A stretch of DNA of 42,293 nt, from assembly GCA_903905455.1 (NCBI GenBank), contig CAIVGN010000020.1:1-42293 (forward strand), read 5' to 3'. Shown here piece after piece: positions 36,401-42,293 of the stretch. Numbering within the stretch: position 1 is the stretch's first letter; every line of letters starts with the position of its first letter. The stretch comes from an uncultured Archangium sp. GTDB lineage: Bacteria > Myxococcota > Myxococcia > Myxococcales > Myxococcaceae. The position numbers and the translations under genes were made by a program. The notes beneath the pieces were generated by a model, which was not told the origin of the DNA, searched no databases, and worked only from the letters and a program-made list of their open reading frames with translations.

Positions 36401-37753
36401 GACGGCCGCGGCGCCTTCCCCCGGGGGGGCCGTGCACCGCACCACCGTCGAGGTCTGCCCCACGAGAGGGCAACTGGCCGTGCCCACCGTCACCGCCACC
36501 GAGGGCGCGAAGTTCGCCCCGCTGAGCGTCAACGTGGTGCCGCCGGCCACCGGGCCACTCGCCGGCGTGAGCGACGAGAGGGTGGGTGGGTTGTACGAGA
36601 ACTGCAACGTGTTGCTGGTGACCCCGCCGAGCGTGGCGACCACGGGCACGTTCGCGCCGGCCCCCACGGGCAGGGTGCACCGCAGCACGGTCGAGGCCTG
36701 GCTCTGCACCACGCACGGCGCGCCGCCGACGGTGACGCTCGCCGGCGTGGCATCGAGACCCACGCCCGTCAGGGTGAGCGTCGTGCCGCCCGCGGTGCTG
36801 CCCGTCGCGGGCGTGAGCGCGCTGAGGGCCGCCGCGAGCCCGGGCACCAGGGCGGCAGGGCTGGCCTGGCCGGCCGCGGTGACCACGATCGAGACCTGCG
36901 CCGTCGATGCCCCCGGGCTGGTGCACACCAGCTGGGTGTGGCTGCTCGAGGTCACCGGGCAGCTGGCGCCTCCCACGGTGACGGTGGGCGGGGTGACGCC
37001 GAAGTCCGCGCCCGAGATCGTCAGCGGCGCACCTGAGCTCGGCGAGATGCTCGCCGGGGTGATGCCGTTGATGCTCGGCGCGAAGCGCTCCAGGCCCAGG
37101 CTGCCCAGCGTGGCCTGGCCCCCCGCGGTCACCGTGACGAGCTGCGAGGCACCTTCGCCTTCAGGCGCGAGGACCACCAGCTGGGTGTGCGTCTGCGAGT
37201 TGACCACCGCGGTGGCGGCGCCGACCCGCACCTGCGCGCCGCCAGCTCCGAAGTTCGCCCCGGCGATGGTGACGGCGGTGCCTCCCGCGGTCGACACGCG
37301 CCGGGGCGTGAGGCCCGAGAGCACCGGTGCCTGGAACGAGAAGGCGTTGAGCCGGGTGCCGGTAGTGCCCTCGCGGCTCGTCACGCTGGCCGTGAGGTTG
37401 GCGCCCGTGCCGGCAGGGACTGCGCAGACGATGGCCGTCTCCGACCAGCTCGAGGGGACGCAGCTCGACGCGCCCACCGTCACCGCGCCCGTGCCCTGCG
37501 CCGCGCTGAACCGCGCTCCCGTCAGCGTCACGGTGCCGCCCGTCGTCGGCAACGCCGCGGGGCTCACGCTCGAGATGTCGGGGACCCGGCACTGCGAAGT
37601 GTAGTCCGCGCAGCAGTCGCCGTAGGTGAGGCAGGCCGCGTCGCACCAGCAGCTCGTCGCCGGCCCCCCGCACTTCGCCGCACAGCTTTGCGCCTGGGCG
37701 GAGGTGGCCCACAACGAAGAGAGACACAGCCCGGCCACCAGGAAGAAGCGCAT
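33428..37753 (-). CDS. Giant secreted protein: somatomedin-B domain, 14 IPT/TIG domains, DAG repeats, MYXO-CTERM-like tail
   Basis: A 1441-residue surface protein. After a signal peptide (MRFFLVAGLCLSSLWATSAQA) comes a somatomedin-B-type domain with all eight Cys (24, 28, 35, 37, 41, 47, 48, 55; CWCDAAC and DCCADY). Then follow 14 tandem IPT/TIG Ig-like domains, each starting with a phrase like PTLSSLTPASGPVAGGTTLTL. A Cys-rich region contains the motif CDDGNACTGxGxC repeated, then a (D/S)DAGST hexapeptide array, and a C-terminal Cys-Gly-Cys, hydrophobic helix and Arg-rich end (AMARRRVRR), the sorting and anchoring signal of myxobacterial MYXO-CTERM proteins. It should be attached to the outer surface and act as an adhesin or matrix protein; ligand unknown. 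It is convergent with fba and starts 41 bp after the cysteine-peptidase gene stop. Confidence 0.93.
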   Translation of the reverse strand: MRFFLVAGLCLSSLWATSAQAQSCAAKCGGPATSCWCDAACLTYGDCCADYTSQCRVPDISSVSPAALPTTGGTVTLTGARFSAAQGTGAVTVGASSCVPSSWSETAIVCAVPAGTGANLTASVTSREGTTGTRLNAFSFQAPVLSGLTPRRVSTAGGTAVTIAGANFGAGGAQVRVGAATAVVNSQTHTQLVVLAPEGEGASQLVTVTAGGQATLGSLGLERFAPSINGITPASISPSSGAPLTISGADFGVTPPTVTVGGASCPVTSSSHTQLVCTSPGASTAQVSIVVTAAGQASPAALVPGLAAALSALTPATGSTAGGTTLTLTGVGLDATPASVTVGGAPCVVQSQASTVLRCTLPVGAGANVPVVATLGGVTSNTLQFSYNPPTLSSLTPASGPVAGGTTLTLSGANFAPSVAVTVGTASCPLVGQTSTVVRCTAPPGEGAAAVALTQGGGQRSNELTFTYDPPFIAALTPGNLPTAGGVTLTLSGANFGSAPAVSLDGLACPLTFTSNTVLRCLVPASRGGVGVVRVTTPSAPAGVTASITWASPTVSALTPSRGPAGGGTRLTLSGSNFGLAPGVTVGGQPCPVQSVNGGQTLVLCDTPAGTGAAAVVVQPGNVSAGTFTYDAPAIAALSPTGGSTAGGFLVTLSGTSFGSTGVAWVDGVATTPVSVRDGQLIFPMPAGQGTASIVVQRGSETSMPVTFTYSAPTLSSLTPTSLPWSGGALTLSGTNFGLTPVVTVGGRNAVVTNSTHTQIVLASTPGSDGTVTQEDVRVSVGAATSNVRAVGYLEPAVTSLTPTSGPTAGGTTLTLTGSWLDRPGVSITVGGGACATSGVPTPALRRCTTPAGVGAAPVELTRGTTTVSAGTFTYDAPVISSLAPTGGSTAGGSVVTLSGSSFGTSGTVTIGGLSATVNAWSHGVVLVTLPAGVGGSVPVVLTRAGSTASSTYVYGTPTVSGVTPSVVPTAGGTVLTLAGTNFGSGAATSVLVGTSACTGLASNHTSLTCTLPEGEGLGVTVQATVAGASASAALDFAAPLLNSVSPNPVTAGAVLTLSGANFGLTPTVMVGAAMCPIVARTHAVVRCTLPAGVGTRSVQLTVAGQSSNALTVNSPALELTSVFPRSAPTRGGTLVTLEGVGLAQATFTIAGAPCVVVKATDTSVLCAVPATPAGPATVVATATAGTASLTGLEFVPSCGLDLAEGAGCDDGNACTGAGRCVGSACQAGLAVNEGQACDDGNACTGTGTCTAGACVAAVAHAGVACVDRDVCTGVGACSAGLCAGASPAREGLACGGSAGVCTVGACVVTAVDAGITDAGATGDAGSALDAGSTADAGSTDDAGSTDDAGSADDAGSTDDAGSTDDAGSTDDAGSTDDAGSAADAGSADAGLAGDGGAGMSADAGLEPTMDGTGCGCTSVPGAGWLAMVLLGAMARRRVRR
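33600..33779 (-). repeat. Tandem 18-bp minisatellite (10 units) encoding the DAG linker
   Basis: Ten contiguous 18-base units, consensus GCGTCATCGGTCGAGCCC on the plus strand, occupy 33600-33779. Units 2, 3, 4, 5 and 8 are identical; the others differ at one to a few bases. On the coding (reverse) strand they encode a hexapeptide such as GSTDDA. The array is in frame, so gain or loss of units changes linker length without breaking the gene; such arrays vary between strains. Confidence 0.93.
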
Positions 37754-37794
37754 GTCCGGCGATGCTACCGCAGGCCGCGCTCAGGCCTCGTGGA

Positions 37795-38622
37795 TCAGTC
37801 GATGCCCAGCCAACGACTGACGGTGTTCGTCACGTCGGCGACCTTGTCCACCAGGAACCCGCGGGTGCCGAAGCCACCGCTGGCGGGGAGCTTCACGTCG
37901 TTGGTGTTGCGCACCCGGCCGTCGGCGCCCTTCACCGTGACGCCCTGCTTCGGCATCGCGACGATCATCACGTTGTTGAGCCCCGAGCCCACGCCCTCGA
38001 ACTTGAGGTTGTCCCAGCGGGCCTTGAAGGTCGCCAGCGGCACGGTGGTGAGGCTGCCGCCCGCCGGGTCCGCCAGCTTCACGCCGGTGACGGTGCCCTT
38101 CGCGTCGCGCGCCAGGCCCACCACGTCCACGTAGTGAAGGAACGAGTCCTTGTCGCCCGACGGCTTCTCGCCCGAAGGGTCGTAGAGCACCTGCACGGGG
38201 ACGCCCTTGTCCACGAAGCTGGCCAGTTGATCGACGGTGGCGTTGTTGGTCGCCGACGCGCGGAAGCCGTGCTTCTCGTACCAACCCTGGAGGTTCTGGG
38301 GCGAGGTGAACATGTCCGCCCGGCGGATCGACTGGTCGATCTCGGCGTGCTGCGTCTTGCCCGGCGTCTTGTTCCAGAAGTTCACCAGCATCGACGCCGA
38401 CGTGGTGCCGCAGGCGTTGGTGTTGCCCTGGTCCAGGAGGTACTTCTTGAACTCCGCCACGTCACGCTGGGCCGTCGGACCCTTGGCCTGCGGTGCCCAG
38501 GTCGAGGCCGCGGTCTTCCCCGGGGTGACCTTCTTCGGCGCAACCTTTGCGGTCTCGCGCTGGGGCGCTGCGGGGGCCAAACGGGGCGACTTCGAGGGCG
38601 ACGGTGACTTCAGGGGTTGCAC
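37795..38622 (-). CDS. C39-like papain-fold cysteine peptidase without Sec signal
   Basis: A 275-residue protein. The N-terminal ~50 residues are disordered and rich in Lys/Pro/Ala/Thr/Ser (QPLKSPSPSKSPRLAPAAP..., then AASTWAPQAKG), with no hydrophobic signal. The rest matches the C39_2 papain-like peptidase pattern: Cys71 in TNACGTTSASMLVNFW preceded by the oxyanion Gln65, His163 in DSFLHYVDVVG and Asp185 in VKLADPAGG, a complete catalytic set. Such enzymes cleave peptides, typically Gly-Gly leaders or peptide/isopeptide bonds; its substrate is unknown. It begins with GTG at 38622, 48 bp after the stop of the thioesterase gene, in a co-directional run with the amidoligase. A link to it is inference. 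Confidence 0.82.
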   Translation of the reverse strand: MQPLKSPSPSKSPRLAPAAPQRETAKVAPKKVTPGKTAASTWAPQAKGPTAQRDVAEFKKYLLDQGNTNACGTTSASMLVNFWNKTPGKTQHAEIDQSIRRADMFTSPQNLQGWYEKHGFRASATNNATVDQLASFVDKGVPVQVLYDPSGEKPSGDKDSFLHYVDVVGLARDAKGTVTGVKLADPAGGSLTTVPLATFKARWDNLKFEGVGSGLNNVMIVAMPKQGVTVKGADGRVRNTNDVKLPASGGFGTRGFLVDKVADVTNTVSRWLGID

Positions 38623-38670
38623 AGGGGGATTCTCGGTCGAAGGGGCCCGGAGGTTGTGGAAAAAAGCACC

Positions 38671-39534
38671 TCAGGTCTCGCGCTGGCGCACGAGGCCTTC
38701 CTGCGCGGTCGAGGCCACCAGCACCCCCGCCTGCGTGTAGATGCGCCCGGTCACCAGCCCGCGCGCGCCCGAGGCCCGGGGGCTCTGCATCACGTGCAAC
38801 AGCCACTGATCAGCGCGGAACGGCGCGTGGAACCACACCGAGTGGTCGATGCTCGCCACCTGCATGCCCGGCGTCAGCCAGGTCACCGCGTGCGGCTTGA
38901 GCGAGGTGGTGATGAACGAGAAGTCCGACGCGTAGGCCAGCAGCGCCTGGTGCAGCATCGGGGTGTCCGGCAGCGCGTGCGTCGCCTTGAACCACACCGC
39001 GCGTTCCGGCGGGTGGGCGGTCCGCATCATCGGGTCGGGCTCGTTGACCGTGCGCACCTCGATGGGCCGCTGGGCGATCACGATCTCCCGCATGAAGTCG
39101 GGGAGCTTCTCGAGGTACGGCGCGAAGCGCTGCTGATCGTTCTGCGCCTCTTCCGGCGGAGGCACCTGGGGCATCGGCGCCTGGTGATCGAAGCCCGGCT
39201 CCTGCTTCTGGAAGCTGGCCGACATCTCGAGGATGGGGTGGCCGTGCTGAATGGCGCGCACGTGGCGCGAGGTGAACGACGACCCGTCGCGGGTGCGCTC
39301 GACGTCGTAGACGATGGGCGCGCTCACGTCGCCGGGCCGCAGGAAGTACGCGTGCAGCGAGTGCACCTGGCGATCCGTGGGCACGGTGTGCAGCGCCGCG
39401 AAGAGTGACTGGCCGATGACCTGGCCGCCGTAGACGGTGCCCCAACCCAGGTCCTGGCTCTGGCCGCGGTAGAGGTTTTCTTCGATGCGCTCGAGCGAGA
39501 GCAGCTTGACCAGTTCGTCGAGGACGGTTGCCAC
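38671..39534 (-). CDS. tesB: Acyl-CoA thioesterase II (TesB)
   Basis: A 287-residue double hot-dog thioesterase that hydrolyses acyl-CoA to free fatty acid and CoA in the cytoplasm. Family markers are NLYRGQSQDLGWGTVYGGQV near the N-terminus, HSLHAYFLRPGD, SRHVRAIQHGHPILEM, SIDHSVWFHAPFRADQWLL and the C-terminal TAQEGLVR. The catalytic triad expected by comparison with E. coli TesB (Asp, Thr, Gln) fits the Asp in SIDHS, the neighbouring Thr-rich segment and the Gln in TAQEG. The start is GTG at 39534 with GGAGA 7 bases upstream; that RBS lies in a small palindrome (39543-39555). Its place between an amidoligase and a peptidase is not obviously functional. Confidence 0.96.
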   Translation of the reverse strand: MATVLDELVKLLSLERIEENLYRGQSQDLGWGTVYGGQVIGQSLFAALHTVPTDRQVHSLHAYFLRPGDVSAPIVYDVERTRDGSSFTSRHVRAIQHGHPILEMSASFQKQEPGFDHQAPMPQVPPPEEAQNDQQRFAPYLEKLPDFMREIVIAQRPIEVRTVNEPDPMMRTAHPPERAVWFKATHALPDTPMLHQALLAYASDFSFITTSLKPHAVTWLTPGMQVASIDHSVWFHAPFRADQWLLHVMQSPRASGARGLVTGRIYTQAGVLVASTAQEGLVRQRET

Positions 39535-39542
39535 GGTGAATG

Positions 39543-39555
39543 TCTCCAGTGGAGA
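39543..39555 (-). promoter_or_regulatory. 13-bp palindrome covering the tesB ribosome binding site
   Basis: TCTCCAGTGGAGA (plus strand) is an odd palindrome; read on the coding strand it places the RBS GGAGA in the 3' arm of a 5-bp hairpin with a 3-base loop. It might lower tesB translation unless ribosomes from the upstream gene open it. Short palindromes arise by chance. Confidence 0.3.
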
Positions 39556-39577
39556 AATGACGCGTGGTGTCTAACGC

Positions 39578-40522
39578 TCAGCCGCGCTGGACGCGCGCCA
39601 GAAACGCGTCGGCCTGGGCCAGCCGGCTCAACGTGGCCTCGGCGTCGAGCGACCCGGGCAGGCAGCGCAGCTCGACGGTGGGCTGCTTGGGGTGCTGCTC
39701 CACCAGGCCCAGGAGGTTCAGGTCCACGGCCCGGTGCAGCCCGCCCAGCAGGTAGCCCGCGGCCACGGTCTCGAAGGGCAGGTCATCGGTGGCCACCTCG
39801 GCCACGCGCACCACGTCGGCGGGGAAGGGGCCCAGCTTGCGACAGCGCGGGTTGGGCTCGAAGCGTGTGCGCCACGCGGCCCGCTCGTGGGTCCACGTCA
39901 GCACCAGGCGCCGCAACAGCGCGGTGGAACGGAACGGCGCGGCGTCGAAGTGGGCGTGCACCGCGGCCTCCTGGGGCACGGTGAAGCCCAGCGAGGTGGC
40001 GAGCTTCATCACCCGGGTGAGCACGGGCTTGCGTTCCTTCGGCTCCAGCGGCCGGAGCACCACCTCGCACACCCGCGCGCGTTGCAGCGGCTCGTCGGCC
40101 CAGAGCACCAGCGGGTGGCCCCAGGGGTCGAGCAGTCCCTCGTCGGTCTCGGTGGTGTGGAAGGTCTTCGTCAGCGCGGCGAAGCGGTGGGTGGGCTTCG
40201 CGTGCCAGCAGCTGCGTTCGATCCACGCGGCGAGGCGCACGTCGTCGGTGCGCGCGATGCGGCGGCGCTCCGAGGTGGGCGGGAGATCGTCTTCGATGGT
40301 GGGGTCGTCCACGAACGACGCCAGCCACTTCCCGCGCACGTCGACGCGCGAGGCCGGGGTGAGGCGAGCGTCGGGGCGTCCGTCGGGGAAGTGACCGGCG
40401 CCGTGGTACTTGAGCCCAAGACGAAGCGCGCCCCCCGCTTGCTTCGCGAGGGCGCGCGCCAGGTCATCACGGGTCTTCCCGTCGGGCGCGAGGAGCTCGA
40501 GCTCCAGCCCGACCCGCGTCAC
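39578..40522 (-). CDS. Amidoligase-family (putative amidoligase) protein
   Basis: A 314-residue protein with the motif set of the 'amidoligase enzyme' family (ATP-grasp/COOH-NH2 ligase-like fold): VGLELELLAPDGKT at the very start (Glu-rich strand), CEVVLRPLEP, VHAHFDAAPFRS, NPRCRKLGPFPADV and near the end TVELRCLPGSLDAE. Known relatives form amide bonds, for example modifying peptides, proteins or peptidoglycan, and are often encoded next to peptidases. No signal peptide, so it is cytoplasmic. The start GTG overlaps the stop of the three-repeat protein gene by four bases (GTGA), so both are translated together; tesB follows after 43 bp and a papain-like peptidase after that. The family is reasonably clear; activity and substrate are inferred. 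Confidence 0.78.
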   Translation of the reverse strand: MTRVGLELELLAPDGKTRDDLARALAKQAGGALRLGLKYHGAGHFPDGRPDARLTPASRVDVRGKWLASFVDDPTIEDDLPPTSERRRIARTDDVRLAAWIERSCWHAKPTHRFAALTKTFHTTETDEGLLDPWGHPLVLWADEPLQRARVCEVVLRPLEPKERKPVLTRVMKLATSLGFTVPQEAAVHAHFDAAPFRSTALLRRLVLTWTHERAAWRTRFEPNPRCRKLGPFPADVVRVAEVATDDLPFETVAAGYLLGGLHRAVDLNLLGLVEQHPKQPTVELRCLPGSLDAEATLSRLAQADAFLARVQRG

Positions 40523-41241
40523 GGGATCTCGTGGCGATCGCGGCCGGGGGTGATGCCCGCTTCGGTCATCATCGAGGTGTAGTCGTTGAGCACCTTGAGG
40601 CCCATGTACTCCTTGACCTCCTGGGTGCTCGCGCCCTTGAGGAAGTCGAACTTCTTCTTCGCCTGGTCGACGTCCTTGGCCGAGTACCCGCCGCGCTTGA
40701 AGGCGGCCAGCATCTCGTGGCTGTCGAACTTCGAAGTGGTCACCCCGACCTCGGTCAAGATGCCCTCGTTCTTGTTGACCACCTTGAGGCCGATGTACTC
40801 CTTGGCCTCGGCGAGGTTCTTGAGGAAGGGCAGCTTCTTGAGCGCCTGCTTCGCGTCGGCGTCGGAGTACTGGCTGCGCTGGAAGGCCACCGTGCAGTCG
40901 TGGTTGTCGTAGCGCTCGCGGCTGATGCCCTTCTGCTCCAGGGGTCCCTCGTTGCGCGTGATCACGGCCTTGCCGATGAACTCCTTGGCGGCGTCGAGGC
41001 TGGGCAGGCCGAAGGCCTTCTGCGCGGCCTTGGCGTCGGCGTTGGTGTACGGCGAGTGCCAGAAGGCGGTGCGCGCGGTCTTGCTGTCGATGGCCGAACC
41101 GGTCGCGGCGCCGCCGGCCTTCACCCAGCCCGTGCTCGGGGTCGCGGCCTGGGGCGTCGCCGCCGTGCTGGCCTTCGGGGTCTTCGCGGCGGTCTGCTGC
41201 GTGGCGACGGTGCGGGGGCTGCTCGTGATCTTTGCGGGCAT
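40519..41241 (-). CDS. Three-repeat protein of unknown function, GW-type leader, coupled to amidoligase
   Basis: A 240-residue protein made of a disordered leader (MPAKITSSPRTVATQQTAAK... to STGWVKAGGAATGSA, about 1-55) and three tandem ~60-residue repeats (about 59-118, 119-179, 180-240). Aligned repeat features: AF-x-R-S/G-x-Y-S/T-x-A-D-A-K-x-A near the start, E-A-K-E-Y/F-I-G-L-K-V in the middle, N-E-G-I-L-T-E-x-G-I/V-T and a closing D-x-H-E. The repeats are helical by composition. There is no Sec signal. The ATG at 41241 is preferred over a start at 41301 because it opens the leader. The gene overlaps the amidoligase start (GTGA). I do not recognise the family; it could be the amidoligase's substrate, a scaffold, or a separately exported effector. 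Confidence 0.8.
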   Translation of the reverse strand: MPAKITSSPRTVATQQTAAKTPKASTAATPQAATPSTGWVKAGGAATGSAIDSKTARTAFWHSPYTNADAKAAQKAFGLPSLDAAKEFIGKAVITRNEGPLEQKGISRERYDNHDCTVAFQRSQYSDADAKQALKKLPFLKNLAEAKEYIGLKVVNKNEGILTEVGVTTSKFDSHEMLAAFKRGGYSAKDVDQAKKKFDFLKGASTQEVKEYMGLKVLNDYTSMMTEAGITPGRDRHEIP

Positions 41242-41318
41242 GAGTCCTCGGGGCTGGTTGGAGAGCGCATTGATCACACTTCGGGCCAGCCCGTTGCGCA
41301 ACAGGTAGAACGAGAAAG

Positions 41319-42293
41319 ATGACGACCCTCGACTCTCAGACGATGGGAACCCTGCAAAGCGCGTTGACGTCGGCCCAGGCCCAGTTCGTCGCGCGCTTCC
41401 CCGGCGAGTCTGATCAGCGGCAGCCGGTGCACGTGGTCTACGGCGGCGCGCACCTCTTCAAGGCCGAGACGGCGCAGAAGCTGGGGGCGTTGGCGCGGCA
41501 GGCGTTGGCCAGCTCCGCGCCCGACGCGGCGTCGTTGGCCGAGGCCCTGGGCCTGTCCCCCGCCCTGGCTGCGCGCGTGTACCCGAAGCTGGTGGCGAAG
41601 CTCGAGCATGAGCCGGTGGAAGACCTGCGCATCGACTTCGAGGACGGCTACGGGCACCGCAGCGACGAGGAAGAAGACGGGCACGCGATGGCCGCGGGTG
41701 AGCAGTACGCCCGGGCGCTTTCAGAGGGCCTGCTCCCGGCGTTCTCGGGCCTGCGCATCAAGCCCATGTCTGCGGAGCTGGGCGCGCGCGCCATCCGCAC
41801 CCTCGATCTCTTCCTGACCTCCCTCGCCCTGCGACAGCGGGGAGAGGGCCGGGGTGAGGGGCCGACGCCGGCACTGCCCCACACCATCCTCCTCACCCTC
41901 CCGAAGGTCGTCTCCGTCGCCCAGGTGGAGATCCTCAACACCGCGGTCCAGGCCCTCGAAGCCCGCCTCTCCCTGCCGAAGACCCTCCTCCGCTACGAGT
42001 TCATGGTCGAAGCCTCGCAAGGGCTGCTCGACCCACAAGGCCGCGCCCTCCTCCCGCAACTCCACGCGGCCGCCGCCGGTCGCCTGCACGCGGCCCACTT
42101 CGGCACCTACGACTACACGGCCTCGCTGGACATCACGGCCGCCGAGCAGCGCATGCGCCACCCGGCCTGCGACTTCGCGCGCTCTCAGATGAAGGTGGCC
42201 TTCGCGGGCACGGGGGTCTTCCTGAGCGACGGCGCGACGACACAATTCCCGGTGCCGCGGCACAAGGGCGCAGACCTCACCGACACCCAGCGC
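41319..42293 (+). CDS. DUF6986/HpcH-HpaI aldolase-like protein, C-terminus beyond window
   Basis: 325 codons are present; the frame is still open at the window edge. VHVVYGGAHLFKAETAQKLG, then VEDLRIDFEDGYG and EEDGHAMAAGEQYARA, RIKPMSAELGARAIRTLDLF and LLTLPKVVSVAQVEIL match the DUF6986 family (HpcH/HpaI aldolase/citrate-lyase-like TIM barrel, sometimes annotated 'phosphoenolpyruvate kinase'). Acidic residues of the IDFEDGYG motif would bind divalent metal. The substrate is unknown. Residues about 173-182 (QRGEGRGEG) come from a dispersed GC-rich repeat inserted in frame. The ATG at 41319 is divergent from the three-repeat gene (77 bp apart). Confidence 0.88.
   Translation, partial: MTTLDSQTMGTLQSALTSAQAQFVARFPGESDQRQPVHVVYGGAHLFKAETAQKLGALARQALASSAPDAASLAEALGLSPALAARVYPKLVAKLEHEPVEDLRIDFEDGYGHRSDEEEDGHAMAAGEQYARALSEGLLPAFSGLRIKPMSAELGARAIRTLDLFLTSLALRQRGEGRGEGPTPALPHTILLTLPKVVSVAQVEILNTAVQALEARLSLPKTLLRYEFMVEASQGLLDPQGRALLPQLHAAAAGRLHAAHFGTYDYTASLDITAAEQRMRHPACDFARSQMKVAFAGTGVFLSDGATTQFPVPRHKGADLTDTQR
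41839..41861. repeat. Dispersed GC-rich 'LTPALSP' repeat inside a coding region
   Basis: GGGGAGAGGGCCGGGGTGAG plus GGG at 41839-41861 is the reverse of the CCCTCACCCCGGCCCTCTCC element that recurs, often next to GGC/GCG runs, in many high-GC bacterial genomes and gives the well-known spurious reading LTPALSP. In this gene it sits between a strand ending LTSLAL and LTLPKV and adds about ten residues with no frame change. Confidence 0.7.

Overview
The window looks like chromosomal DNA from a predatory-type myxobacterium (Myxococcota). The sequence is very GC-rich (about 70% by eye) with strong G/C bias at third codon positions. It has many lipoproteins and secreted proteins with 'DAG' linker repeats, C-terminal Cys-Gly-Cys/helix/Arg-rich tails of the MYXO-CTERM kind, and Ser/Thr kinases with PEGA or cyclic-nucleotide domains. 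I saw no rRNA, tRNA, CRISPR array, transposase, integrase or phage structural gene. This is inference from sequence style; no search was run.

Layout. 1-780: a secreted beta-helix protein cut by the window edge (-). 870-2212: fdhD and a YdjM-like membrane metal-dependent hydrolase (+). 2155-4615: a truncated haemoglobin and a lipoprotein M3 oligopeptidase (-). 4732-10000: a tight five-gene operon (+) encoding a LolA-like periplasmic protein, two FtsX/LolC-type permeases, a LolD-type ATPase and an outer-membrane beta-barrel; together they could form a complete inner-to-outer-membrane route. 10073-13351: two convergent Ser/Thr kinases, one with a cyclic-nucleotide-binding domain, one with a membrane anchor and PEGA domains. 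13373-30360: seven further co-directional genes (-) for envelope or secreted proteins: an ELWxTDGT/HYR protein apparently fused to a second secreted protein, a kelch lipoprotein, a GH35-like glycosidase lipoprotein, a PHP-domain lipoprotein, a small exported protein, a PQQ-type propeller lipoprotein and a beta-strand-rich protein without a signal peptide. 30399-30728: a short Skp/OmpH-like coiled-coil protein without a signal peptide (+). 30729-31241: a gene-free stretch holding a striking 17-bp inverted repeat. 31242-33343: a hydrolase-like lipoprotein (-) and class II fructose-bisphosphate aldolase (+). 33428-41241: a huge IPT/TIG-repeat protein with an N-terminal somatomedin-B domain, a C39-like cysteine peptidase, acyl-CoA thioesterase II, an amidoligase-family protein and a three-repeat protein (-). 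41319-end: a DUF6986 (HpcH/HpaI-like) protein cut by the edge (+).

How the genes may work together. Housekeeping metabolism (FdhD, aldolase, TesB, DUF6986) is sparse and scattered; most coding capacity goes to the cell envelope. Two clusters deserve attention as possible undescribed systems: the Lol-like transport operon with its own outer-membrane barrel (4732-10000), and the cluster at 37795-41241 where a three-repeat protein, an overlapping amidoligase and a papain-like peptidase could form a conjugation/deconjugation set. Three proteins without Sec signals (29260-30360, 37795-38622, 40519-41241) begin with a similar disordered Thr/Ala/Pro/Lys-rich leader ending in a Trp-containing motif, which may mark a shared, unrecognised sorting route.
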